Part shown: in pieces, positions 1 through 6,126 of the stretch
How the letters are laid out: each line of letters opens with the position of its first letter
Position numbering within the stretch: position 1 is the first letter of the stretch
Assembly: GCA_945492685.1 (NCBI GenBank)
Contig: CALYUZ010000024.1
Coordinates: forward strand, 1 to 8,491
DNA: 8,491 nucleotides
Source: an uncultured Methanomassiliicoccaceae archaeon
GTDB lineage: Archaea > Thermoplasmatota > Thermoplasmata > Methanomassiliicoccales > Methanomethylophilaceae
Direction: 5' to 3'
Program-made: the position numbers and the translations under genes
Notes under the pieces: generated by a model
What the model saw: only the letters and a program-made list of their open reading frames with translations
What the model was told of the DNA's origin: nothing
Database searches by the model: none

Positions 1-31
1 CTCCACCCAGGAATTTGAATTTCATTTTCAT
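1..31 (-). CDS. 5' end of a minus-strand gene, possibly an MBL-fold RNase (aCPSF/RNase J type)
   Basis: Only the first ten codons are in the window; they read M-K-M-K-F-K-F-L-G-G. The start is supported by a good SD, AAAAGGAG at 48-41 on the minus strand, nine bases before the ATG at 31. A second in-frame ATG at 25 is possible but less well spaced. An opening strand ending in F-L-G-G is typical of metallo-beta-lactamase-fold nucleases such as archaeal CPSF2-like RNases, where it continues into an E-V-G motif; that continuation lies outside the window. The product name is therefore a guess from ten residues, while the existence of a gene start is better supported. The gene is divergent from the large membrane-protein gene at 290. 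Confidence 0.45.
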   Translation of the reverse strand, partial: MKMKFKFLGG

Positions 32-104
32 AGATTTCAGCTCCTTTTCGTATTCTGCCTCCGAACGGAGGACTTTGTGAAAGGAGGCCCAAAACGCCTC
101 CCTT
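32..104 (-). promoter_or_regulatory. GGAGG/CCTCC-rich 5' leader with alternative pairings around the SD
   Basis: Read on the minus strand, the leader carries a GGAGGC element (101-96) that can pair with GCCTCC (88-83) across a 7-nt loop. A second hairpin is formed by CCTCC (71-67) and GGAGG (62-58) with a 4-nt loop. The segment CTCCTTT (86-80) is also an exact 7-nt complement of the SD AAAGGAG (47-41). The first hairpin and SD sequestration are thus mutually exclusive. That is the layout of a translational switch, although GGAGG-like words are simple and could pair by chance. The leader is transcribed only if the promoter upstream at 140-147 is the one used. Confidence 0.4.
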
Positions 105-139
105 GACTGTGAGATGATACAGGGCTCTCTTTACCCCAT

Positions 140-147
140 ATTATAAA
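140..147 (-). promoter_or_regulatory. Putative archaeal TATA box for the left-edge minus-strand gene
   Basis: The minus strand reads TTTATAAT, close to the archaeal TATA consensus TTTATATA. Transcription would start about 25 nt downstream, near 115-120, giving a leader of roughly 85-90 nt that includes both hairpins. A second AT-rich element at 173-180 (TATATTTA on plus, TAAATATA on minus) could serve either strand. Confidence 0.45.
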
Positions 148-260
148 GGCGTCCCAACGTATTTTCGGATGGTATATTTAGGTTACTGTCGCTGGAGGTG
201 ACGGCGACGAAACAACGGTCCGTATCCCGCGGACACTGCTTTCGACCGACGGCTCAAACG

Positions 261-268
261 TTTTAAAA
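261..268 (+). promoter_or_regulatory. TATA box positioned for a leaderless transcript of the 290 gene
   Basis: The sequence TTTTAAAA is centred about 25 nt before the ATG at 290, the usual distance from an archaeal TATA box to the transcription start. The 20 bases before the ATG contain no GGAGG-like SD. Together these suggest that transcription starts at or within a few bases of the start codon. The stretch from about 181 to 240 holds two weak inverted repeats (GTCGC/GCGAC at 188-208 and GTCCG/CGGAC at 218-234) that would then lie outside the mRNA and have no evident role. Confidence 0.5.
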
Positions 269-289
269 GCGTCTTACGATTACTGGCAC

Positions 290-2491
290 ATGGGTACACT
301 CGACAGCAGGCTGTTTTCCGGTGCTGGCATATTGTCCGCACTGTTGTTCATCGCAGCCGGGGCTCTCCACATCGCCGGAATCGGTTCCACGGCATCGTAC
401 GTGGCCGCAGCGGCGGGTGTGCTGGCTCTGGTGAGTTCAATCGAACCTGTCACCAACGGGAGGACGTTCGCACGCAAGGTGTCCGGGATCCTCGTCGCAT
501 TGGCGGGTTTCCTATCCCTGGTCTCCGTCGTGTCCGGTGATATCGTCGGGATAGTCGGATTGGTCGCAGCCGTGGCCATGGTGATGGACGCCCTGAACAG
601 CTGGGTCGCCAAGGTCAAGGGTCTCATGATCGTCTCGTTCGTGTTCGCCATTGCCGAGATCGTCGTGTCGGTCATGTCCCTGATAGGGTCGGGAGGCCTG
701 TACGGAGGTCTGACCTTCGTCCTGTTCGGTGTGTGGATCGCACTGTCCATCGTCCTCGTGATGGTCCTCACGGATTCCCTGCCCGTCCCCGTATCCAAGG
801 AGAAGGCGGTCGAGGAACCGAAGAAGACCGAGGCGCCCAAGACCGAACCCAAGAAGGCCGAGGAGCCCAAACCGAAGAAGGTCGAGGCACCCAAGAAGAT
901 GGAACCCGCCAAACCCGTCAGGACCGTAGAGATGCCCAAGTCCTCCAAGCAGGAGCCCAAGAAGACGGAGGCACCGAAGGTCGAGCCCAAGCCCCAACCC
1001 AGGGCGGAGGAGCCCAAACCCGCGTCCGCACAGGCGCAGAACATCGATTTCATGAAGAAGCTCAAGGCATCGAAGGATGTCCACAGGGTCGCCGAACCGC
1101 AACCCAAGGCGGAATTCAAGCCCGTAGCCACGGCAATTCCCGAAACACCCGTGGTGCCGGAGGCAGTTGCAGACCAGGTCCCGGATGTCCCCGAGGTGTC
1201 CGAGACTGTATCCGTTGAGGAATCACCCGTATCCGAACCAGTTCAGGAGAAGGTTGTTGCAGAGGTTGTTCCGGAAGAGCCCCTCGAGACCATAGAGGAA
1301 GCGATCCCCGAACCTGAGCAGGAACCTGTCGAGGAGGAATCCCCGTCCGAACCCATCGTGGTTCCCGAGGAGGAGACCGTATCAGAACCTGTTCCGGAAC
1401 CTGCCGAGATCATCCCTGTCCCCGAAGAGTCCGTGGAAGTGGAGCCGGTGATCGAAGGGGTCTCAGAAGAGGAATCCCCGGAACCTGGAATCGCCGACAA
1501 GCCCGAGGAGGATGTCATTGCAGAGGGGTCTGCGATGGAAGACGTAATCGTGGAGCCGGTCGAGCCCATCCCCGAGACATCATCCGTCTCCGAGGAAGGA
1601 CCAATGGCATCGGAGTCCGAGTCGGTCGTGGAGCCTGTTGCCGATACCGAACCCGTCGATACGGAGCAGGTATCCGATGCACCCACAGAGGAACCTGTGA
1701 TCGATGGACCCGTCGAAGAACCGTCCGTCCTCGAGGAAGGGCCGGTCGACGAACCCGTCCTGGTATCAGAGGAACCAGAGACATTATCCGCCCCCGAGGA
1801 GGAGCCCGTCATCTCCGAACCGGAGCCCATCCCCGAGGAACCTGTGATCGATGGACCCGTCGAGGAATCACCCGTATCGGGATCCGAACCTGTCGACGAA
1901 CCCATCATCGATGAACCTGTCATGCAGGAGCCGGTCGACGAACCGATTCCCGAGGCCGTTGAGGAGGGATCACCCGTATCCGAGCCCGTCATCGAACAGT
2001 CAGAGGCGGAATCTGCTCCCGAGGAGCCGGTGATCGAAGACACGGTTGAGGAACTCATCCAGCAGGATACCTCTGTTGAATCCGCATCACCCGTATCCGA
2101 GCCCGTCATCGAGGGGGGATCGGACCTCGATGTTCCCGCAGAGGTCGAAGAGGAGCTCGGCGAGGACATGTTCACCGACTATTCCCCGGAGGCCGTCGTT
2201 AGGAGGGCCGCATGGAACAAGGGCCTGAGATGCCGTAGGGGATACGGGGAGCACAACATCCCAGTCGCATTCGTGAAGGGCAAGGTCGCCGTCTACGTGG
2301 AGGGTGCCGATGCGGACACATCCATCGATGACATCCTCAGGGAGGAGGGTTGGACCGTTCTCAGGTACGATGCATCCACCATAACGGACGGGAAGGCACA
2401 GGGTGAGGAGATCAACCAGGCTGTCAAGGCCAACAATCGCGCCGCGAAGGCCGCATCCAAGAAGAAAAAGAAGCCGGCCGCCAAGAAGTGA
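290..2491 (+). CDS. Six-TM membrane protein with acidic Pro/Glu repeat linker and degenerate Vsr/DUF559-like C-terminal domain
   Basis: This 733-residue protein is not one I recognise as a named family. Six hydrophobic helices lie at about 9-31, 35-52, 63-83, 84-105, 110-133 and 138-161. Positive loops (R7, G57-R58-T59-F60-A61-R62-K63 region, K108-K110) place both ends in the cytoplasm. Residues 170-250 are Lys/Pro/Glu/Ala-rich; 251-267 (N-I-D-F-M-K-K-L-K...) may be a short helix. Residues 285-626 are acidic repeats of E-E-P-V and P-V-S-E-P type, almost certainly disordered. The C-terminal domain (about 630-712) has the order helix with E634, strand-strand V659-A660-F661 and A667-V-Y-V-E-G672, helix, G687-W-T-V-L-R692. 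This resembles Vsr/DUF559 PD-(D/E)XK nucleases, but the expected catalytic Asp and Glu are Ala660 and Tyr669. A Lys-rich tail (720-733) ends it. The helical-hairpin triplet recalls HdeD/DUF308 proteins, weakly. A tethered nucleic-acid-binding or scaffold role is inference. The start at 290 fits the TATA spacing; there is no SD. Confidence 0.88.
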   Translation: MGTLDSRLFSGAGILSALLFIAAGALHIAGIGSTASYVAAAAGVLALVSSIEPVTNGRTFARKVSGILVALAGFLSLVSVVSGDIVGIVGLVAAVAMVMDALNSWVAKVKGLMIVSFVFAIAEIVVSVMSLIGSGGLYGGLTFVLFGVWIALSIVLVMVLTDSLPVPVSKEKAVEEPKKTEAPKTEPKKAEEPKPKKVEAPKKMEPAKPVRTVEMPKSSKQEPKKTEAPKVEPKPQPRAEEPKPASAQAQNIDFMKKLKASKDVHRVAEPQPKAEFKPVATAIPETPVVPEAVADQVPDVPEVSETVSVEESPVSEPVQEKVVAEVVPEEPLETIEEAIPEPEQEPVEEESPSEPIVVPEEETVSEPVPEPAEIIPVPEESVEVEPVIEGVSEEESPEPGIADKPEEDVIAEGSAMEDVIVEPVEPIPETSSVSEEGPMASESESVVEPVADTEPVDTEQVSDAPTEEPVIDGPVEEPSVLEEGPVDEPVLVSEEPETLSAPEEEPVISEPEPIPEEPVIDGPVEESPVSGSEPVDEPIIDEPVMQEPVDEPIPEAVEEGSPVSEPVIEQSEAESAPEEPVIEDTVEELIQQDTSVESASPVSEPVIEGGSDLDVPAEVEEELGEDMFTDYSPEAVVRRAAWNKGLRCRRGYGEHNIPVAFVKGKVAVYVEGADADTSIDDILREEGWTVLRYDASTITDGKAQGEEINQAVKANNRAAKAASKKKKKPAAKK
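1688..1867 (+). repeat. Imperfect direct repeat pair (33 nt, one mismatch) inside the acidic repeat region
   Basis: Positions 1688-1720 and 1835-1867 match at 32 of 33 bases, 147 bp apart, and encode the unit E-E-P-V-I-D-G-P-V-E-E. The spacing is a multiple of three, so recombination or slippage between copies would keep the frame and change linker length by 49 residues. Confidence 0.85.
1969..2112 (+). repeat. Exact 27-nt direct repeat pair inside the acidic repeat region
   Basis: Positions 1969-1995 and 2086-2112 are identical over 27 bases, 117 bp apart, again a multiple of three. They encode S-P-V-S-E-P-V-I-E. Shorter relatives of the same word occur near 1221-1236 and 1866-1879. Confidence 0.85.
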
Positions 2492-2499
2492 GGCCGTAC

Positions 2500-2520
2500 A
2501 GGCGGGGGTCATCCCCGCCT
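2500..2520 (+). terminator. Strong GC hairpin just after the membrane-protein gene
   Basis: AGGCGGGG (2500-2507) pairs with CCCCGCCT (2513-2520) over eight base pairs with the 5-nt loop GTCAT, starting nine bases after the stop codon. No T-run follows, so it is not a classical intrinsic terminator. It may mark or protect the 3' end of the transcript. Confidence 0.5.
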
Positions 2521-2559
2521 CCACACCCTATCCGCGACATGCGGCTTTCCGTTTATGAC

Positions 2560-2586
2560 GCGCGCAATATGATGTTCTCCGCGCGC
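2560..2586. repeat. GCGCGC inverted repeat in the tfs promoter region
   Basis: GCGCGC at 2560-2565 and again at 2581-2586 can form a 6-bp hairpin with a 15-nt AT-rich loop. It sits immediately upstream of the putative TATA box for the tfs operon, where a regulator operator could lie. No function can be read from it. Confidence 0.35.
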
Positions 2587-2594
2587 CGACATAC

Positions 2595-2604
2595 AAAATA
2601 AATA
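2595..2604 (+). promoter_or_regulatory. Putative TATA box of the tfs-pcn-tkt-tal-ggr-taw2 operon
   Basis: AAAATAAATA is the best TATA-like element in the gap before tfs. A start about 25 nt downstream, near 2625, would leave a leader of about 15 nt with the SD GAGG at 2628-2631, eight bases before the GTG start. An alternative element, TTTATGAC, lies at 2552-2559. Confidence 0.5.
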
Positions 2605-2639
2605 CGGACAGGCAATCACGAACCACAGAGGCTGATAAC

Positions 2640-2936
2640 GTGTTTTGCTCATGCGGCTCAATGATGTTCCCCAAGGACGGGAAGTATGTTTGCAACGCCT
2701 GCGGCGCCACCAAGGAGATCGGTGGCAAGGCCGAGGTAATCACGACTGATTCGAAGGACAGGGAGATGAAGGTCATCACCGAGAATGCGGCGACCCTTCC
2801 CAAGACGCGTATCCCCTGCCCCGAATGCGGACACACGGAGGCGTTCTTCGTCATCAGGCAGACCCGCGCCGCGGATGAGCCTGAGACCAGGATCTACCGT
2901 TGCTGCAAGTGCAACCACTCGTGGAGAGAGTACTGA
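2640..2936 (+). CDS. tfs: Transcription factor S (TFIIS-like RNA cleavage factor)
   Basis: TFS rescues backtracked archaeal RNA polymerase by stimulating endonucleolytic cleavage of the nascent RNA. The 98-residue length is near the family norm of about 100-110. The C-terminal zinc ribbon has C60-x2-C63 and C88-x2-C91, with the family's catalytic acidic pair D79-E80 in R-A-A-D-E-P and the ending S-W-R-E-Y. The N-terminal ribbon has C18-x2-C21, but its first knuckle is C3-x-C5 rather than the usual CxxC. The start is GTG, supported by GAGG at 2628-2631 and by homologues beginning with the first zinc knuckle. It is the first gene of the tightly packed operon, 18 bp before pcn; tfs next to PCNA is a pairing I recall from other archaea. 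Confidence 0.95.
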   Translation: MFCSCGSMMFPKDGKYVCNACGATKEIGGKAEVITTDSKDREMKVITENAATLPKTRIPCPECGHTEAFFVIRQTRAADEPETRIYRCCKCNHSWREY

Positions 2937-2943
2937 ACCAACG

Positions 2944-2950
2944 GGTGATC
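2944..2950 (+). promoter_or_regulatory. SD GGTGATC before pcn
   Basis: GGTGATC matches the inner part of the 16S anti-SD complement GGAGGTGATC. It lies four bases before the ATG at 2955, which fixes that start. The same word precedes the transketolase C subunit. Confidence 0.7.
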
Positions 2951-2954
2951 TCGC

Positions 2955-3692
2955 ATGTTCAGTGCAGAACTGAAGTCAGACACCCTGAAGGGTCTGGTCA
3001 ACATCATCTCCACCCTAATCGATGAGGTGAAGTTCACCATCACACCCGCGGGAATGACCCTGAAGGCGGTGGATGCCGCCCACGTCGCCATGATCGAGAT
3101 GGAGGTCAGGGAGAAGGCGTTCGAGTCGTATTCCGCGGAGGATTCAGAAATCGGACTGGACCTGGACAAGGTCAAGGGAGTCCTCAAGCTCGCCTCCTCC
3201 GGAGACATCATCAAGATGGAGCAGGACGAGTCCCACGGAAGGCTCATCTTCAAGGTGGGCAACATCACCAGGCGCATGAACCTGGTGGACACCTCCAGCA
3301 TGAGCGACCCCAAGGTCCCCCAGCTTTCCCTCACAGCACACATCTCCGTTCCCGTGGAGGAGCTCCAGAAGGGTATCCGCGCGGCGGAGTCGATCTCAGA
3401 CCACATCACCCTCAGGGCCGGGCCCGACTACTTCGAGCTCTCCTGCGAAGGTGACACCGATTCGGTCAGCCTCAGACTGGACAAGGAGTCGTCCCTGTCC
3501 ATCGATACGGATTCGGAGGTCTGCAGCATGTTCCCCCTGGACTACTTCTCAAACATCGTGAAGGCAGTCCCCACCGGAACCCAGATCAACATCGAGCTTG
3601 ACAACGACTACCCCGTGAAGCTGGTGTTCGACCTTGCCGACGGAAACGTCAAGGTGAACTATCTGCTCGCACCCAGGATCGAGAGCGAGTGA
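2955..3692 (+). CDS. pcn: DNA polymerase sliding clamp (PCNA)
   Basis: PCNA forms the trimeric ring that tethers DNA polymerase, FEN1, ligase and other PIP-box proteins to DNA. The 245 residues match the family's usual length. Visible landmarks are A-V-D-A-A-H-V-A-M-I-E-M (38-49), the counterpart of the conserved M-D-x-x-H-V region; an interdomain connector around 113-128; I-S-V-P-V-E-E-L opening the second domain at 130-137; L-D-N-D-Y-P-V-K-L at 215-223; L-A-D-G at 227-230; and the C-terminal Y-L-L-A-P-R-I at 236-242, which contributes to the PIP-box binding surface. No residue loss is evident. It lies 18 bp after tfs and 5 bp before the transketolase N subunit, so it is almost surely cotranscribed with both. 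Confidence 0.97.
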   Translation: MFSAELKSDTLKGLVNIISTLIDEVKFTITPAGMTLKAVDAAHVAMIEMEVREKAFESYSAEDSEIGLDLDKVKGVLKLASSGDIIKMEQDESHGRLIFKVGNITRRMNLVDTSSMSDPKVPQLSLTAHISVPVEELQKGIRAAESISDHITLRAGPDYFELSCEGDTDSVSLRLDKESSLSIDTDSEVCSMFPLDYFSNIVKAVPTGTQINIELDNDYPVKLVFDLADGNVKVNYLLAPRIESE

Positions 3693-3697
3693 GACCC

Positions 3698-4525
3698 ATG
3701 GCAGAACTCAGCGTCGCAGAACTCGAGAACATCGCGAACAAGCTCAGGCTGCACGTGGTCGAGATGACCTACGCGGCCAACTCCGGACACCCCGGAGGAT
3801 CACTTTCGGCGGCCGATCTCATGGCCGTCCTGTACTTCCGTGTCATGAGGCACGATCCCTCCAACCCCCAGTGGGAGGACAGGGACAGGTTCGTGCTCTC
3901 CAAGGGACACGTGGCCCCTGTGCTCTACGCCGCACTGGCGGAGTCGGGGTACTTCCCCGTGGAGGACCTCCTCACACTGAGGAAGATCGGATCGAAGCTC
4001 CAGGGACACCCCGTCCGCGGAAAGGTCCCCGGCGTGGAGATGTCCACCGGGTCCCTTGGACAGGGACTCAGCATGGCATGCGGTATCGCGCTCGCTGGCA
4101 AGATGGACGGTAAGGATTACACCACATACTGTCTCCTCGGAGACGGTGAGCTCCAGAGCGGACAGAACTGGGAGGCGGCCATGTTCGCCCGCCAGTACTC
4201 CCTGAACAACCTCATCGCCTTCGTCGACCGCAACCACCTCCAGATCACCGGCAACACCGAGGGTGCCGTCGGACTCGAGCCCCTCCCCGAGAAGTGGAAG
4301 GCGTTCGGATGGAACGTAATCATGGTCAAGGGACACAGCATCCGCCAGATCATCGAGGCCATCGAGAAGGCGAAGAACGCGACCAGGCCCACGGTCATCA
4401 TTATGGACACCGTGAAGGGAAAGGGTGTGTCGTTCATGGAGAACAACGCCGGATTCCACGGCAAGGCATGCAACGCCGAGGAGTTCGAGAAGGCCGTCGC
4501 AGAGCTCAAGGCGGTGATCCAATGA
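3698..4525 (+). CDS. tktN: Transketolase, N-terminal (ThDP pyrophosphate-binding) subunit
   Basis: With the next gene this makes a split transketolase, which moves two-carbon ketol units between sugar phosphates in the non-oxidative pentose phosphate pathway. The 275 residues show S-G-H-P-G-G (29-34), S-K-G-H (68-71), Q-G-H-P (102-105), S-T-G-S-L-G-Q-G (116-123) and the thiamine diphosphate motif G148-D-G-E...N179, with W158-E-A between. I chose ATG 3698 over the GTG at 3689 because the GTG overlaps the pcn stop and adds only M-R-P, while GAGTGA at 3687-3692 is suitably spaced for the ATG. The stop overlaps the C-subunit start by 4 bp, consistent with coupled translation and 1:1 subunits. Codons are strongly biased to C/G third bases, suggesting high expression. 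Confidence 0.95.
   Translation: MAELSVAELENIANKLRLHVVEMTYAANSGHPGGSLSAADLMAVLYFRVMRHDPSNPQWEDRDRFVLSKGHVAPVLYAALAESGYFPVEDLLTLRKIGSKLQGHPVRGKVPGVEMSTGSLGQGLSMACGIALAGKMDGKDYTTYCLLGDGELQSGQNWEAAMFARQYSLNNLIAFVDRNHLQITGNTEGAVGLEPLPEKWKAFGWNVIMVKGHSIRQIIEAIEKAKNATRPTVIIMDTVKGKGVSFMENNAGFHGKACNAEEFEKAVAELKAVIQ
4513..4519 (+). promoter_or_regulatory. SD GGTGATC inside the end of tktN, setting the tktC start
   Basis: GGTGATC lies within the last codons of tktN, two bases before the ATG at 4522 (five from the GGTG core). It supports 4522 rather than the in-frame ATG at 4294, whose extra 76 residues are an Arg/His/Gly-rich shadow of tktN. Confidence 0.7.
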
Positions 4526-5466
4526 CAGGACAGAAACTCGCACAGCGCAACTACTACGGTAAGGCACTGGCCGAACTGGCCGGAAAGAGGTCGGACGTCG
4601 TCGTCCTCGACGCAGACCTGGCAGGGTCCACCAAGACATCGGACTTCCAGAAGGTCTGTCCCGAGAGGTTCGTCGAGGTCGGTATCGCGGAGCAGAACAT
4701 GATCGGCATCGCCGCCGGTCTTGCAGCATCCGGGAAGACCGCCTTCGCATCCACCTTCGGAGTGTTCGCCACCGGGAGGTGCTGGGAGCAGATCAGGCTC
4801 GCGGTCGCCTACCCCAAGCTCAACGTGAAGGTCGTCGCCACCCACTGCGGTATCAGCGTGGGGGAGGACGGGGCATCCCACCAGGCACTGGAGGACATCT
4901 CCGTCATGCGTTCCCTTCCCAACATGACCGTTATCGCACCCGCCGACGCTTATGAGGCCTACGCCGCCACCATGGCCATCGCGGATTACAACGGGCCGGT
5001 CTACATGAGGATGGGACGTGCGGAGTTCCCCACCATCACCCCCGAGGGCAAGGAGTTCGTCATCGGAAAGGCGACCGTCCTCAGGGAGGGAACGGATGTG
5101 ACATTGATCGGATGCGGGCAGATGGTCTCGTTCTGCCTCGATGCGGCCGAGAAGCTGGAGGCCGAGGGCATCTCCGCGGAGGTCGTCAACATGTCCACCA
5201 TCAAACCTCTGGACTCCCAGGCCGTCATCGACTCCGTCTCCAAGACCGGTTGCTGCGTGACCGCCGAGGAGCACAGCATCATCGGAGGACTCGGTTCCGC
5301 CGTCGCGGAGTGCCTCTGCGAGTCCGTGTGCGCACCCCTCGAGAGGGTCGGTACCAAGGACACCTTCGGTGAATCCGGAAAGCCCGCAGACCTCATGGTC
5401 AAATACGGACTGACGGCCGACGACATCGTGGCCGCAGCCAAGAAATCCATTTCAAGGAAGGCATGA
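4522..5466 (+). CDS. tktC: Transketolase, C-terminal (pyrimidine-binding) subunit
   Basis: This 314-residue protein completes the split transketolase. It carries the pyrimidine-binding and transketolase C domains. Key motifs are F-V-E-V-G-I-A-E57-Q-N, holding the glutamate that activates the thiamine cofactor; A-S-T-F-G-V-F (76-82); H108-C-G and G-E-D-G-A-S-H120-Q, typical of substrate phosphate binding; P-V-Y-M-R (159-163); and K-P-L-D (228-231) and A-E-E-H (248-251) in the C-terminal domain. The start overlaps the tktN stop as ATGA. Its own stop overlaps the transaldolase start the same way. Fused transketolases are about 660 residues; 275 plus 314 covers a compact archaeal version. The family also resembles DXP synthase and 2-oxoacid dehydrogenase E1, but the motif set and the adjacent transaldolase favour transketolase. 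Confidence 0.95.
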   Translation: MTGQKLAQRNYYGKALAELAGKRSDVVVLDADLAGSTKTSDFQKVCPERFVEVGIAEQNMIGIAAGLAASGKTAFASTFGVFATGRCWEQIRLAVAYPKLNVKVVATHCGISVGEDGASHQALEDISVMRSLPNMTVIAPADAYEAYAATMAIADYNGPVYMRMGRAEFPTITPEGKEFVIGKATVLREGTDVTLIGCGQMVSFCLDAAEKLEAEGISAEVVNMSTIKPLDSQAVIDSVSKTGCCVTAEEHSIIGGLGSAVAECLCESVCAPLERVGTKDTFGESGKPADLMVKYGLTADDIVAAAKKSISRKA

Positions 5467-6116
5467 ACATGAAGATTTTCATCGACACAGCAAATCTGGA
5501 CATGATCAAGGAGATCAACAGCTGGGGAATCCTGGACGGAGTCACCACCAACCCCAGTCTCATCGCCAAGGAGGGCGTCGACGTCAGGACCCGCGTGAAG
5601 GAGATCGCGGAGGTCGTGGACGGACCCATCTCCGCCGAGGCCATGTCAATGACCGCGGACGAGATGATCAAGGAGGGCCGTGAGCTCGCCAAGATCCACA
5701 AGAACATCAACGTCAAACTGCCCATGTGCGTCGAGACTCTGAAGGCCACCAAGGTCCTCTCCTCCGAGGGGATCAAGGTCAACGTGACACTCATCTTCTC
5801 CCCTCTGCAGGCACTGCTCGCAGCCAAGGCCGGAGCCGCATTCGTGTCCCCCTTCATCGGACGCCTGGACGACATCGGACAGTACGGATCCGACCTCGTC
5901 GGTGAGATCATCGCCATCTTCGAGAACTACGGAATCGAGACGGAGATCATCGCCGCATCCATCCGCGGACCCGCCCACGTCCTCGACGCGGCACTCGCCG
6001 GATGCGACATCGCCACGATCCCCTACGACACCCTCAAGCTCATGGTCAAGCACCCCAAGACCGACGAGGGTATCCAGAAGTTCATCGCGGATTACGAGAA
6101 GTCCAAGAAGTGCTGA
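5463..6116 (+). CDS. tal: Transaldolase (compact, MipB/TalC-type)
   Basis: Transaldolase transfers a dihydroxyacetone unit between sedoheptulose 7-phosphate and glyceraldehyde 3-phosphate. The 217-residue TIM barrel begins K-I-F-I-D-T-A-N and has V-T-T-N-P-S-L (27-33), the Schiff-base lysine K85 in N-V-K-L-P, N108-V-T-L-I-F-S, and [11 protein letters not shown] (129-139). The close relative fructose-6-phosphate aldolase has Gln and Tyr where this protein has E59 (S-A-E-A-M) and F131 (S-P-F), so transaldolase is the better call. ATG 5463 overlaps the tktC stop; ATG 5469 would give the family's usual M-K-I-F start and has slightly better SD spacing (AAGG at 5458-5461), so the start is uncertain by two codons. 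It acts with the upstream transketolase. Confidence 0.94.
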   Translation: MNMKIFIDTANLDMIKEINSWGILDGVTTNPSLIAKEGVDVRTRVKEIAEVVDGPISAEAMSMTADEMIKEGRELAKIHKNINVKLPMCVETLKATKVLSSEGIKVNVTLIFSPLQALLAAKAGAAFVSPFIGRLDDIGQYGSDLVGEIIAIFENYGIETEIIAASIRGPAHVLDAALAGCDIATIPYDTLKLMVKHPKTDEGIQKFIADYEKSKKC

Positions 6117-6126
6117 GAGTGCACAG

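Noticed and set aside
169..267. Tiny frames in the divergent gap (ATG 169 to TGA 201; GTG 198 to TAA 265) next to a perfect GGAGGTGA at 194-201
   Set aside because: The SD-like word has no start codon at suitable spacing after it, and the ten- and 22-codon frames show nothing protein-like. The match probably reflects chance or a hairpin arm.
280..1131. Long minus-strand open frame of 283 codons
   Set aside because: It lies opposite the membrane and Lys/Pro segments of the 290 gene, is Ser/Thr/Gly-rich without domains, and has no SD. It is explained by the codon periodicity of the real gene.
1243..2175. Long minus-strand open frame of 310 codons, Ser/Thr/Gly/Asp-rich
   Set aside because: The GAG/GAA/CCC/GTC repeats on the plus strand exclude stops on the opposite strand and yield a low-complexity shadow protein. 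There is no promoter or SD.
2500..2520. Hairpin as a classical rho-independent terminator
   Set aside because: The stem is strong but no T-run follows. Archaeal termination generally needs T-rich DNA, so it is listed only as a 3'-end hairpin.
4294..4521. Upstream in-frame extension of tktC (76 codons)
   Set aside because: The extension is an Arg/Gly/His-rich shadow of tktN. ATG 4522 has a good SD, and homologues start there.
4117..5274. Minus-strand open frame of 385 codons opposite the transketolase genes
   Set aside because: The plus strand has complete, motif-verified transketolase subunits in operon order. The antisense translation is Gly/Asp/Leu-rich with no recognisable domain.
5902..6126. 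Upstream in-frame extension of the reductase gene
   Set aside because: It is Ser/Arg/Pro-rich and overlaps transaldolase in another frame. The FAD-binding motif begins only five residues after ATG 6127, as expected for the family.
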